Notes: generated by a model not told the origin, from the sequence alone. Shown: positions 1-6,253, counted from the first letter of the stretch. The stretch is 6,441 nucleotides of DNA from Candidatus Binatota bacterium (GCA_011523315.1 WTHE01000576.1:1-6441), one strand, 5' to 3'. Numbers and translations are program-made.

Positions 1-556
1 AACAAGCGTGCGCACCGCGACGGGCGACCATCCCCTCGACATGATCGTGCTGGCGACCGGCTTCGATGCCATCAGCGGCACCCTGCTGCGCCTCAACCCC
101 AAGGGCCGCGACGGCGTCAGCCTCAAGGAGAAGTGGAGCGGCCGCTTCACAACCTACCTCGGCATGGCGATCGCCGACTTCCCCAATCTTTTTCTGATCC
201 ACGGCCCGGGCTCGCCCTCAGTGCTGTACAACATGCCGCTTGGCGCCGAGCGCGAGACGGAGTGGATCGGCAACTGCGTACGCTACCTGCGCGACAAGGG
301 TCTGGGCGCTATTGAGCCGACTCCCGACTCCGAGAAGCTCTGGGACCAGGAGGTCACCGAGCTGGCCAACGAAACGCTCTACCCCCTCACCGACTCGTGG
401 TACACGGGGGCCAACATCCCGGGCAAGCCCCGCCAGTTCCAGGTCCACCTGGGCGGCCCGCTCTACTTCGAGCGCCTCTCCGAGGTTGCCGCCAAGGGCT
501 ATGAGGGCTTCGTGTTCGAGGAGGAGAATCGCGCGGAGGTCGCCGCCGCATCCTGA
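1..556 (+). CDS. Baeyer-Villiger monooxygenase (cyclohexanone monooxygenase-like), C-terminal part, 5' end outside the window
   Basis: This is the last 184 codons of a class B flavoprotein monooxygenase, read from base 2 and ending at TGA 554-556. Such enzymes use FAD, NADPH and O2 to insert an oxygen next to a ketone, giving an ester or lactone. The visible part has the conserved DMIVLATGFD segment that follows the second Rossmann domain. It then shows the FPNLFLIHGPGSP stretch, the EPTPDSEKLW segment and the DSWYTGANIPGK motif typical of the C-terminal half of cyclohexanone monooxygenase-type enzymes. The FAD and NADP Rossmann motifs lie upstream of the window. A GTG at 8 is in frame, but the frame is open to the window edge and the family is about 540 residues long, so it is not the start. 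The gene converges on the minus-strand genes and is clearly a different BVMO subtype from the one at 2049-3938. Substrate unknown. Confidence 0.93.
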   Translation, partial: TSVRTATGDHPLDMIVLATGFDAISGTLLRLNPKGRDGVSLKEKWSGRFTTYLGMAIADFPNLFLIHGPGSPSVLYNMPLGAERETEWIGNCVRYLRDKGLGAIEPTPDSEKLWDQEVTELANETLYPLTDSWYTGANIPGKPRQFQVHLGGPLYFERLSEVAAKGYEGFVFEEENRAEVAAAS

Positions 557-646
557 GCGCCTCAGAAAACGGGGTTTAACGAGCAGCCGGAAGCGGAGTG
601 GAGTTTCGGGCAAAAAGTACACGCGTCCCCAAACGTAGACGTTCCA

Positions 647-682
647 AGACGGCGGCCTTGAGACACCTCAAGGCCGCCGTCT
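647..682 (+). terminator. Strong stem-loop, probable (possibly bidirectional) terminator
   Basis: A perfect 16-bp stem (647-662 with 667-682) closes a 4-nt ACAC loop about 90 nt after the BVMO stop codon. The bases after it on the plus strand (CCTTGTGG) give only a weak T run, and the minus strand has none beyond scattered Ts. It is therefore not a textbook intrinsic terminator, but such a stable hairpin between converging genes most likely ends or stabilises the BVMO transcript. It could serve both directions. Confidence 0.6.
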
Positions 683-797
683 CCTTGTGGGGCTGCCACT
701 GAGCCCGAGACAGACGGAAACACGAGGAGTGGTACGATGGTCCCGGTCGGGTGAGCCGTTGCTGCGAGACACACAGGGCGTTTCCCGATAGGCTGTA

Positions 798-870
798 GTA
801 GGTCGGATTAGCGGAGCGTAATCCGACACGTACGGGCTGTCGGGTTACGCCTGCGGCTAACCCGACCTAC
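798..870. repeat. REP/BIME-like palindromic doublet (two hairpins in inverted orientation)
   Basis: Two related hairpin units face each other. Unit 1 has TCGGATTA (803-810) paired with TAATCCGA (819-826). Unit 2 has TCGGGTTA (840-847) paired with TAACCCGA (858-865). The ends of the whole element are also inverted repeats: 798-812 matches the reverse complement of 856-870 with one mismatch, starting GTAGGTCGG. A unit ending in GTAGGTCGG-type sequence and carrying an internal TTAGC/GCTAA core is the usual look of dispersed REP-like elements mobilised by RAYT (Y1-family) transposases. No such transposase is in the window. Lying just after the minus-strand gene end, the doublet could also stabilise or end that transcript. 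Confidence 0.75.
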
Positions 871-919
871 ACGGCTACACCTAATGGCGAATCGCTCTGG
901 GGACGGGGCGCGCTCGCCA

Positions 920-2074
920 TCACACGTCGATTCCATACTCTTTGAGCAGGGCGCGGCTTATCACGATGTTCTGAATCTCCGTCGCCCCATCCAGATAGTG
1001 TGTCATCTTGGCTGTGGCGAGATGACGGGCGAGTGGGGTGTCGGTTCGCAAGCCCACCGCCCCCATCGCCTGCATACACTGCGACACGCCTGTCAGCGCG
1101 ACTCGGCTGGCAAACTTCTTGGCGTGCGCCGCTTCCGCAGTTGCCGCCTCCCCTCGATCCAGGGCTGCCGCAGCCTGATAGGTCAGCAGGCGAGCGGCCT
1201 CAAGATCCGTCGCCACATCCGCCAGTTCCCACTGCAAACCCTGGAAGCTCAGCAGTGGCTTGCCGAACGCCTGTCGCTTGGCGCTATACCTGAGGGCGGT
1301 CTGCAAACTGGAGGTGAGAATGCCACAGCAGCCGGCCCCAACAAACGTTCTCGCCGCAGTGATGCCGCGCATGGCGGCCTTGAATCCGTCTCCGGGACCG
1401 AACAACAGGTCCGCCTCGGGGACAGGGCAGTCGGTCAACCGCAATCCCGTGACGCCCATCGCATGCCCGCCGAGTAAGGTATAGGGCGCTTCTCGGACAA
1501 GGCCCGGCGCGTCCCCACCCACCAAAAAGCCGGCAATGCCCCGCCACCCCCGGGCGGGATCGGTCTGGGCATATACTCCGAACACATCCGCCTGTACGCC
1601 GTTGGTCACCCAGGCTTTCTCTCCGCTGAGACGCCAGCTGTCAGCCGACTCTTCCGCACGTGTCGTGATGGCGGCAGCGTCGCTGCCGGCTCCGGGCTCG
1701 GTCAGGCAAAAAGCGCCAATGCGTTCGCCCGCAAGCATCGCCGGGACGTAGCGAGCGATCTGTTCGGGAGTACCGTTCCGGGCGATACTGTTCAGCAAAT
1801 TATTGTGAACCCACAAGCCAAAGGTAAAGGCGAAACACGCACCGGCCAATTCTTCAAGCACCTTGGCTGCGGCCATGTGACTGGCCCCGTGGCCGCCCAA
1901 CGCCTTGGGCACGAGAACGCCGGTGAGGCCTGCTCTCGCAGCCTGCCGAAAGGTCTGGACCGGGACGGTTCGATTGAGTTCCCAGTCTGCCGCGTGGGGC
2001 GCAATATGTTCGGCCGCAAACGTCCTGGAGATCTCGACCAAGCTGCTCTCATCGGTCGTCAGCGGGGGAACCAT
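920..2074 (-). CDS. Acyl-CoA dehydrogenase family protein
   Basis: The 384-residue product has normal family length. These FAD enzymes desaturate acyl-CoA thioesters at the alpha-beta bond and pass electrons to ETF. Residues 1-115 look like the helical N-terminal domain. Residues 122-132 hold the signature FCLTEPGAGSD, and 155-159 is WVTNG, both in the middle beta domain that binds flavin. The C-terminal helical domain has RQAFGKPL (267-274), Q278, and DGATEIQN (362-369) before IVISR. The frame is open further upstream, but ATG 2072-2074 starts the family-like sequence and has AGAGG six bases ahead. It overlaps the end of the preceding BVMO gene by 26 nt, so the two are probably co-transcribed and translationally coupled. 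One oddity is that the usual catalytic Glu of the YEG motif is Asp362. Substrate unknown. Confidence 0.93.
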   Translation of the reverse strand: MVPPLTTDESSLVEISRTFAAEHIAPHAADWELNRTVPVQTFRQAARAGLTGVLVPKALGGHGASHMAAAKVLEELAGACFAFTFGLWVHNNLLNSIARNGTPEQIARYVPAMLAGERIGAFCLTEPGAGSDAAAITTRAEESADSWRLSGEKAWVTNGVQADVFGVYAQTDPARGWRGIAGFLVGGDAPGLVREAPYTLLGGHAMGVTGLRLTDCPVPEADLLFGPGDGFKAAMRGITAARTFVGAGCCGILTSSLQTALRYSAKRQAFGKPLLSFQGLQWELADVATDLEAARLLTYQAAAALDRGEAATAEAAHAKKFASRVALTGVSQCMQAMGAVGLRTDTPLARHLATAKMTHYLDGATEIQNIVISRALLKEYGIDV

Positions 2075-3938
2075 GTCGCACCTCTGCCGGACCAAAGCGG
2101 TACGGCTCGAGTGTGTCCTGGGCGGCGAGACGGAACTTGTGCCAGCGGCCGCCGCCGTAATAGGCCAGGCTGCCGGGCTCGGCGTCGCCGTGTCCGTTGT
2201 AGTACGACAGACAGTCTCGCAACGGCGCCGATACAATGTCTGCCTGGCGGCAGTGCTGGGCGTACTCCTCTTGCGGCTGGCCGTGAATGTCGACGATTGT
2301 CCTGCCCTGGTCACGCATGGTCGACAGCATCCACACGATGTAGTCGCCGTGCGCGTCGATGGCGTCGGTGAAGTTAAAGCTGCCGCCCCCGCCCTGGGGG
2401 CCGGTCACAATGAAGAGGTTCGGGAAGCCCCGAGCGTGGATACCCAGAAAGGTCTTGGTGCCCTCGGCATCCCAGGTCTCCTGGATGGTGCGGCCGTCGC
2501 GTCCCAGCGTCGTGTTGAATAAACCGGACGCCATCCATTGGAACCCGGTCGCATAGATCAACACATCGAGCGGATACTCGACTCCGTCATGCACGACGCC
2601 GCTCTCGCTGATCTGGCTCACGCCGGCCGGCGCGGTGTCCACCAGATGAACGTGCGGCTTGTTGAACGCCGGCAGGTATTCGTCGTGGAACGTCGGTCGC
2701 TTGCAGCCGTACGGGTAGTAGGGCTTGAGGGCCGCCGCAGTCTTGGGGTCCTCCACGATGGTGTCTACTCGGGCTCGGATCTGCTCCATGATCCGAAAGT
2801 TCGTGTTCAGCTGCTTCTGGACCAGTTCCTCGGGCGCCAGCTTGGTGGTGTGCTTTTTGCGCTTCCTGAAATCGGCGACCCTGCCGGCCAGGTAGTCGTC
2901 ATTGGCCTGGATCGCCGTGCGGCCCTCGGAGATGCGGGCGAATCGCTTCCGGCGGGCTCTCGCCCAGCCCGGTTCATGCGACCACTCGTCGATCTCCTCC
3001 TGTTTCGTTTCGCGCTGGTCGCGCACGTCGATCGTCGACGGGGTGCGCTGGAAGACGTACAGCTCAGCGGCGACCTTGGCCAGTTCCGGAATGACCTGCA
3101 CCGCAGTCGCCCCGGTCCCGATGATCCCGACCCGCTTGCCGTCCAGGGCGACATCGTAGCGCCAGCGCGAGGTGTGGAAGGACTCGCCCCGAAACGTCTC
3201 CATGCCCTCGATACGGGCCAGCTTCGGTGTGGTGAGGATCCCGTTCGCCTGAATCAGGTAGCGTGCCCGCATGGCGTCGCCACGGTTGGTGTACACGATC
3301 CACCGTCCAGCGTCTTCGTCCCACTCGGTCTTCTCCACCGTGGTGTGGAAGAGACAGCGGTCATAGAAGCCGAACTTTTCGGCCATTTTCTGGCAGTACT
3401 CGAAGATCTCAAACCCCGACGCAAATTTCATCGACGGGAAGTAGCCCATCTCCTCCAGTAACGGAAAGTAGCTGTACGACTCCACATCACACGCAATGCC
3501 CGGATAGCGGTTCCAGTACCAGGTCCCGCCGACATCGCCGCCCTTCTCACAGAACCGCACGTCGGTAAAGCCCGCCTGACTCAGCTTGTGCCACAACAAC
3601 AGCCCGGCGAAGCCGGCGCCCACGACCAGGATTTCGCACTCGTCGGCCAGAGCGTCACGAGGGACCGGGTCTGCGGAGTACACGTCCTCAAGGTAGGTGC
3701 TGAACTCGCCCTCCATCGCCATGTAGTCTGCCGCCCCCCGGCGCGCCTCCTTGAATTCGCGATATTTCGTCTGCTCCTCGGCGTTGAACACCGCGCCCGG
3801 TGGCTGTGGCGGCAGCGTCTTGAGCGACTCATCCTGGGTGACCGAGTAGCCTCTCCCGATCACATCGTCCATCGTGCTGGCAGCACGGGTGTTAAAGATC
3901 TTCCGTCCGGTAGCGGGGTCAATCCTGATCGGCGTCAT
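2049..3938 (-). CDS. Baeyer-Villiger monooxygenase with long N-terminal extension (CPDMO/PtlE-like)
   Basis: A 629-residue FAD- and NADPH-dependent class B monooxygenase, expected to convert a ketone to an ester or lactone in the cytosol. The FAD Rossmann motif GAGFAG is at 107-112, GGTWYWNRYPG at 137-147, the BVMO fingerprint FRGESFHTSRW at 249-259, the NADP Rossmann motif GTGATA at 274-279, and DVLIYATGF at 458-466. The first ~100 residues precede the FAD domain. Such an extension, with HTSRW and a NYNG-like tail (YYNGHGD, 579-585), recalls cyclopentadecanone monooxygenase and the terpenoid-lactone enzyme PtlE, which take bulky ketones; this comparison is from memory. The start ATG 3936-3938 has AGGAG five bases upstream. 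An upstream in-frame ATG at 4043 would put the promoter inside the gene and is unlikely. The gene ends inside the acyl-CoA dehydrogenase start. The fingerprint has Arg260 where Pro or Asp is usual. Confidence 0.94.
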   Translation of the reverse strand: MTPIRIDPATGRKIFNTRAASTMDDVIGRGYSVTQDESLKTLPPQPPGAVFNAEEQTKYREFKEARRGAADYMAMEGEFSTYLEDVYSADPVPRDALADECEILVVGAGFAGLLLWHKLSQAGFTDVRFCEKGGDVGGTWYWNRYPGIACDVESYSYFPLLEEMGYFPSMKFASGFEIFEYCQKMAEKFGFYDRCLFHTTVEKTEWDEDAGRWIVYTNRGDAMRARYLIQANGILTTPKLARIEGMETFRGESFHTSRWRYDVALDGKRVGIIGTGATAVQVIPELAKVAAELYVFQRTPSTIDVRDQRETKQEEIDEWSHEPGWARARRKRFARISEGRTAIQANDDYLAGRVADFRKRKKHTTKLAPEELVQKQLNTNFRIMEQIRARVDTIVEDPKTAAALKPYYPYGCKRPTFHDEYLPAFNKPHVHLVDTAPAGVSQISESGVVHDGVEYPLDVLIYATGFQWMASGLFNTTLGRDGRTIQETWDAEGTKTFLGIHARGFPNLFIVTGPQGGGGSFNFTDAIDAHGDYIVWMLSTMRDQGRTIVDIHGQPQEEYAQHCRQADIVSAPLRDCLSYYNGHGDAEPGSLAYYGGGRWHKFRLAAQDTLEPYRFGPAEVRHGSPADDR

Positions 3939-3943
3939 CTGCT

Positions 3944-3948
3944 CTCCT
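3944..3948 (-). promoter_or_regulatory. Ribosome binding site of the BVMO gene
   Basis: The minus strand reads AGAGGAGAGCAG directly before ATG 3936-3938, with AGGAG five bases from the start codon. This fixes the start well inside the longer open frame. Confidence 0.75.
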
Positions 3949-4004
3949 CTGCTCGAATATCTCTCTGGTGAAAGTTGCCTGTATTTCCGGTGAGGGACGG
4001 CCGG

Positions 4005-4033
4005 ACTATAACCTATCGTGGGCCAGGTGTCAG
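4005..4033 (-). promoter_or_regulatory. Sigma70-like promoter of the BVMO/acyl-CoA dehydrogenase unit
   Basis: On the minus strand the -35 hexamer CTGACA (4028-4033) is followed by a 17-bp spacer and the -10 hexamer TATAGT (4005-4010). Each differs from the consensus TTGACA/TATAAT at one base. Transcription would start near 3998, giving a leader of about 60 nt before the BVMO start. It suggests this pair can be transcribed separately from the upstream three-gene unit. I see no clear operator. Confidence 0.6.
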
Positions 4034-4126
4034 CGCCCAGCATGTTGAAGAGGCGGTGCCGGGTCGTCGGTCTTCAGCGGCGCCAGCCCCGTTTCGGTCT
4101 CGAAGCGTAATCGTCCCCTCCACAAC

Positions 4127-4555
4127 TCAAGGGGCAGCCTGAGGTTTAAACTTAGGCAGCGTCACGTCGTCACTGACCTTATCGAACCAGACCTCAACCG
4201 GCATGCCGACTCGTAGCTCGTCAGGGGCTACCCCCGTCACCCACGTTGTAAGTCGCGGCCCTTCATCCAATTCGACCACCACTGCCGCGTACGGAACGTC
4301 CTCAGCGAAGGTCGGGTCGAGCGCCTGATACACGGTCGTCCAACAATAGACCCTGCCCGTTCCTTTCGTCGGCGCCCATTCCCACTCCAGTGAGTGACAC
4401 CTGGTACACATGAGCCGCGGCGGATGCCGCCACGTTCCACACTGCTGACAGCATTGAAAACGCAGCTCCCGCTGCTGACACCAGGCATAGAATTCCGCTG
4501 TGTAGCCCTGCAAGACGGGCAATCGAAGGGCCTGTGGTGTATGCTCAGTCGTCAT
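4127..4555 (-). CDS. DUF35 zinc-ribbon/OB-fold protein, partner of a thiolase-like enzyme
   Basis: A 142-residue protein of the DUF35 (ChsH2-type) family: an N-terminal rubredoxin-like zinc ribbon, then an OB-fold. The ribbon Cys pairs are C36/C39 and C50/C53. The OB-fold begins near GTGRVYCWTTVYQ (65-77) and includes YAAVVVELDEGPRL (89-102) and the LRVGMPVEVWFD strand region (114-125). DUF35 proteins usually bind a thiolase-superfamily partner and help hold the acyl-CoA or its CoA moiety; known cases are archaeal thiolase/HMG-CoA synthase complexes and bacterial Ltp2-ChsH2. Here the partner is the gene just upstream, 12 nt away. The GGGAG ribosome site (4563-4567) abuts the thiolase stop codon, seven bases before ATG 4553-4555, which suggests coupled translation and a stoichiometric complex. 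Confidence 0.92.
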   Translation of the reverse strand: MTTEHTPQALRLPVLQGYTAEFYAWCQQRELRFQCCQQCGTWRHPPRLMCTRCHSLEWEWAPTKGTGRVYCWTTVYQALDPTFAEDVPYAAVVVELDEGPRLTTWVTGVAPDELRVGMPVEVWFDKVSDDVTLPKFKPQAAP

Positions 4556-4567
4556 GGTGAGACTCCC

Positions 4568-5758
4568 TCAGTGACGCAAAATCGTGATCGACCCGTGCCC
4601 ATGCCCCCCCCAGCCGGTCACCACCCCTAACTCGGCGTCTTGCACCTGACGCGGACCGGCCTCGTGGCGGAGTTGCGCGACGGCCTCAACCAGATGGTTC
4701 ATACCGGTATTGTGTGCCTGTGAGAGCAGACCGCCGTGCGTATTCACGGGCAGCGCGCCGCCGAGTTCGATCCGTCCGTTTTCAACGAACGATCCACCTT
4801 CGCCCTTCTTGCAGAAGCCTGCCGATTCGATTTGCAAAATGGCCTGGCCGGTGAAGCAGTCATAAATCTCGGCGAAATTGATATCGCTTGGCTGGACTCC
4901 CGCCATCGCGTAGGCGCGTGACGCGCAAAAGTCGAGCCCGATTGTGAGGATATCTGGTCGATTCGGAATATCGTGGGGTGGAAAAGGATGGCCCGACGCC
5001 ACGCCAGCCACATACACAGGCTGTTTGCGGAGATCTTTGGCGCGTTCGGCAGTCGTCATGAGTAGCGCCGCCGCGCCATCGGTCTCCAGACAGCAATCCA
5101 ACAGCCGGTAGGGATAGCTGATCCAGCGTGACGACAGATAATCCTCCAGAGTGAGCGGAGATCGCTGCATGAGAGCGTTGGGATGCAGCTGGGCGTGTTT
5201 ACGCATCGCCACCGCCACCGCACCCAGTTGCTCGTGGGTCGTGCCATACAGTTGCATATGTCGCTGCGCCATCCACGCGTAATGTTGGGGCGGCGCTGCC
5301 ACGCCAAACGGCGCATAGTAGTCCCGGATAGTTGCGGCCGCTTGCAGTCCCGTTCCAGGGTCGGACGTCACGTTCCGGGCTCTCCGTCCGGAATAGAACC
5401 GGCTGGCCAGGGGAATCAACGCATACTGTGCAATGCCACTGGCCAGCGCGGCCGCAGCGGACTCAACCGCGGACACACACATGGCCCCGCCCATTTCCTG
5501 GAGAGAGGTGGTGTAGTGTAAATCTTGCAGTCCCAGGTTGGCGCAAAAATCACCGGCTGTGCCACCGCTCCCGGCGCCGTTGGGGAGAATCACCGCGTCG
5601 ATGGATTCGGGTTGCAGGCCGGCGTCCTCGATAGCGCCCATTGACGCCTCCAGGGCGAGTTCGAGCGCGCTCTTGGGCGTGCCACGCGTGTAGTCCGTTT
5701 CGCCGATACCGACGATGCAGGTTTGGTCCCTCAAATCAGTCAACTCAGGCATACGCAT
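4568..5758 (-). CDS. Thiolase-superfamily protein (SCP-x/lipid-transfer type), probable aldolase or non-classical thiolase
   Basis: The 396-residue product has full thiolase-fold length. Visible marks are CIVGIGETDYTRG (14-26), SALELALEAS with IEDAGLQP (30-50), LDCCLETDGAAALLMT (220-235), EIYDCFTG (297-304), NTHGGLLSQAHNTGMN (339-354) and GWGGHGHGS (382-390). By eye, the position of the classical nucleophilic Cys falls on Gly91 in EMGGAMC, with a Cys three residues later (C94). The catalytic His of GHP is kept as H349, the HDCF position of SCP2-thiolase is Tyr299, and the second catalytic Cys falls on Gly382. With the adjacent DUF35 gene this suggests an Ltp2-like retro-aldolase that cleaves a beta-hydroxyacyl-CoA, rather than ordinary thiolysis. 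The gene follows the SnoaL-like gene after 54 nt. Residues are numbered from ATG 5758; ATG 5752, two codons in, is better placed for its ribosome site. Confidence 0.9.
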   Translation of the reverse strand: MRMPELTDLRDQTCIVGIGETDYTRGTPKSALELALEASMGAIEDAGLQPESIDAVILPNGAGSGGTAGDFCANLGLQDLHYTTSLQEMGGAMCVSAVESAAAALASGIAQYALIPLASRFYSGRRARNVTSDPGTGLQAAATIRDYYAPFGVAAPPQHYAWMAQRHMQLYGTTHEQLGAVAVAMRKHAQLHPNALMQRSPLTLEDYLSSRWISYPYRLLDCCLETDGAAALLMTTAERAKDLRKQPVYVAGVASGHPFPPHDIPNRPDILTIGLDFCASRAYAMAGVQPSDINFAEIYDCFTGQAILQIESAGFCKKGEGGSFVENGRIELGGALPVNTHGGLLSQAHNTGMNHLVEAVAQLRHEAGPRQVQDAELGVVTGWGGHGHGSITILRH

Positions 5759-5760
5759 TG

Positions 5761-5766
5761 CCCCCT
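5761..5766 (-). promoter_or_regulatory. Ribosome binding site of the thiolase-like gene, start-deciding
   Basis: The minus strand reads AGGGGG, then CA, ATG, CGT, ATG. The spacing is only 2 nt to the first ATG (5758) but 8 nt to the second (5752). The second ATG is therefore the more likely initiator, giving a protein two residues shorter. Confidence 0.5.
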
Positions 5767-5812
5767 ACAGGTATGACATCGTTTCCAGGCTGCGGCTTGG
5801 GCAAAGACCGGG

Positions 5813-6253
5813 CTACAGCCATTCTTCCTCTGTGTGCAGGCGGGTCAGGTGAATCTTTTTCATCTTCCAGCGGCCATCTTCCTTCACATAGTCTTCGTGA
5901 TAATGCCCCCAGCCCTTAAAGTTGCAGGTCGGCAGGCGCACATCGTCAAACATCGACCAGACACCGCGTGCGGTTGTTGGGCTGGTCAGTTCGATTTCCG
6001 GCATGTAGCCCTGATGTATCGATTTCGCGCCGGTCAGCAGCGTGCGGATGCCGTCAACCAGCGCGTCGCGACCCGCGATCTCGATGTCGCGCGGCAGGTC
6101 CCCGCTGGCGCGCGGCGCGCCTTCGTATAGCGCTGAAATATTGGCGGCGAAACATTCCCGCAAAAGATCCCACTGCTGCGTGTCCATCAATCGGAAATAG
6201 CGCGCTTTAAGCTGGCGGATCGCTTCCAAGTCATTGTGTTGGTCGGTGGTCAT
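5813..6253 (-). CDS. SnoaL-like/NTF2-fold protein (possible dehydratase, hydratase or isomerase)
   Basis: A 146-residue single-domain protein of the SnoaL_4/NTF2-like superfamily, a cone-shaped alpha+beta barrel used by small dehydratases, isomerases and cyclases. The N-terminal helices carry LEAIRQLKARYFRLMD (9-24), then WDLLRECF (28-35). The barrel includes SIHQGYMPEIEL (78-89), TTARGVWSMFDD (93-104) and EDGRWKMKKIHLTRLH (125-140). Tyr19, Asp24, His80 and Arg138 fall where bile acid 7-alpha-dehydratase BaiE has its catalytic Tyr, Asp, His and Arg (from memory). Much of this pattern is shared across the family, so it does not prove the reaction. ATG 6251-6253 has a strong AAGGAG site six bases ahead. 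It is the first gene of the unit, so it probably acts on an intermediate of the same pathway as the thiolase-like/DUF35 pair. Confidence 0.88.
   Translation of the reverse strand: MTTDQHNDLEAIRQLKARYFRLMDTQQWDLLRECFAANISALYEGAPRASGDLPRDIEIAGRDALVDGIRTLLTGAKSIHQGYMPEIELTSPTTARGVWSMFDDVRLPTCNFKGWGHYHEDYVKEDGRWKMKKIHLTRLHTEEEWL

Larger units (their letters stand above)
557..919. other. Convergent intergenic region
   Basis: These 363 bases lie between two genes ending towards each other (the plus-strand BVMO and the minus-strand acyl-CoA dehydrogenase). Short frames here have no recognisable product. The region holds a strong hairpin at 647-682 and a REP-like doublet at 798-870, both listed separately. 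A short palindrome, AACGT-AG-ACGTT, sits at 632-643 just before the hairpin. I see nothing else. Confidence 0.8.

Noticed and set aside
218..622. Minus-strand frame of 134 codons opposite the first BVMO
   Set aside because: Antisense shadow without motifs; the plus-strand protein is unmistakable.
884..1477. Plus-strand open frame of 197 codons opposite the acyl-CoA dehydrogenase
   Set aside because: Antisense shadow with no domain signature; the minus-strand frame carries clear family motifs.
2075..2314. 80-residue N-terminal extension of the acyl-CoA dehydrogenase frame
   Set aside because: It would lie almost entirely inside the BVMO gene and its sequence is unlike the family; ATG 2072-2074 has a good ribosome site and gives normal length.
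1805..2522. Plus-strand frames of 188 and 205 codons across the gene overlap
   Set aside because: Arg-rich, low-complexity translations typical of shadow frames; both opposing genes are well supported.
2538..3461. Plus-strand open frame of 307 codons opposite the BVMO gene
   Set aside because: It lies wholly antisense to a well-supported gene, has no recognisable family motif, and is expected from GC-rich codon usage on the other strand.
3939..4043. 35-residue N-terminal extension of the BVMO frame
   Set aside because: It covers the near-consensus promoter and leader, and the inner ATG has a strong AGGAG site.
4034..4126. Possible terminator after the DUF35 gene (TGAAGA at 4046-4051 with TCTTCA at 4071-4076)
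   Set aside because: Only a 6-bp stem with a 19-nt loop and no T run; too weak to call.
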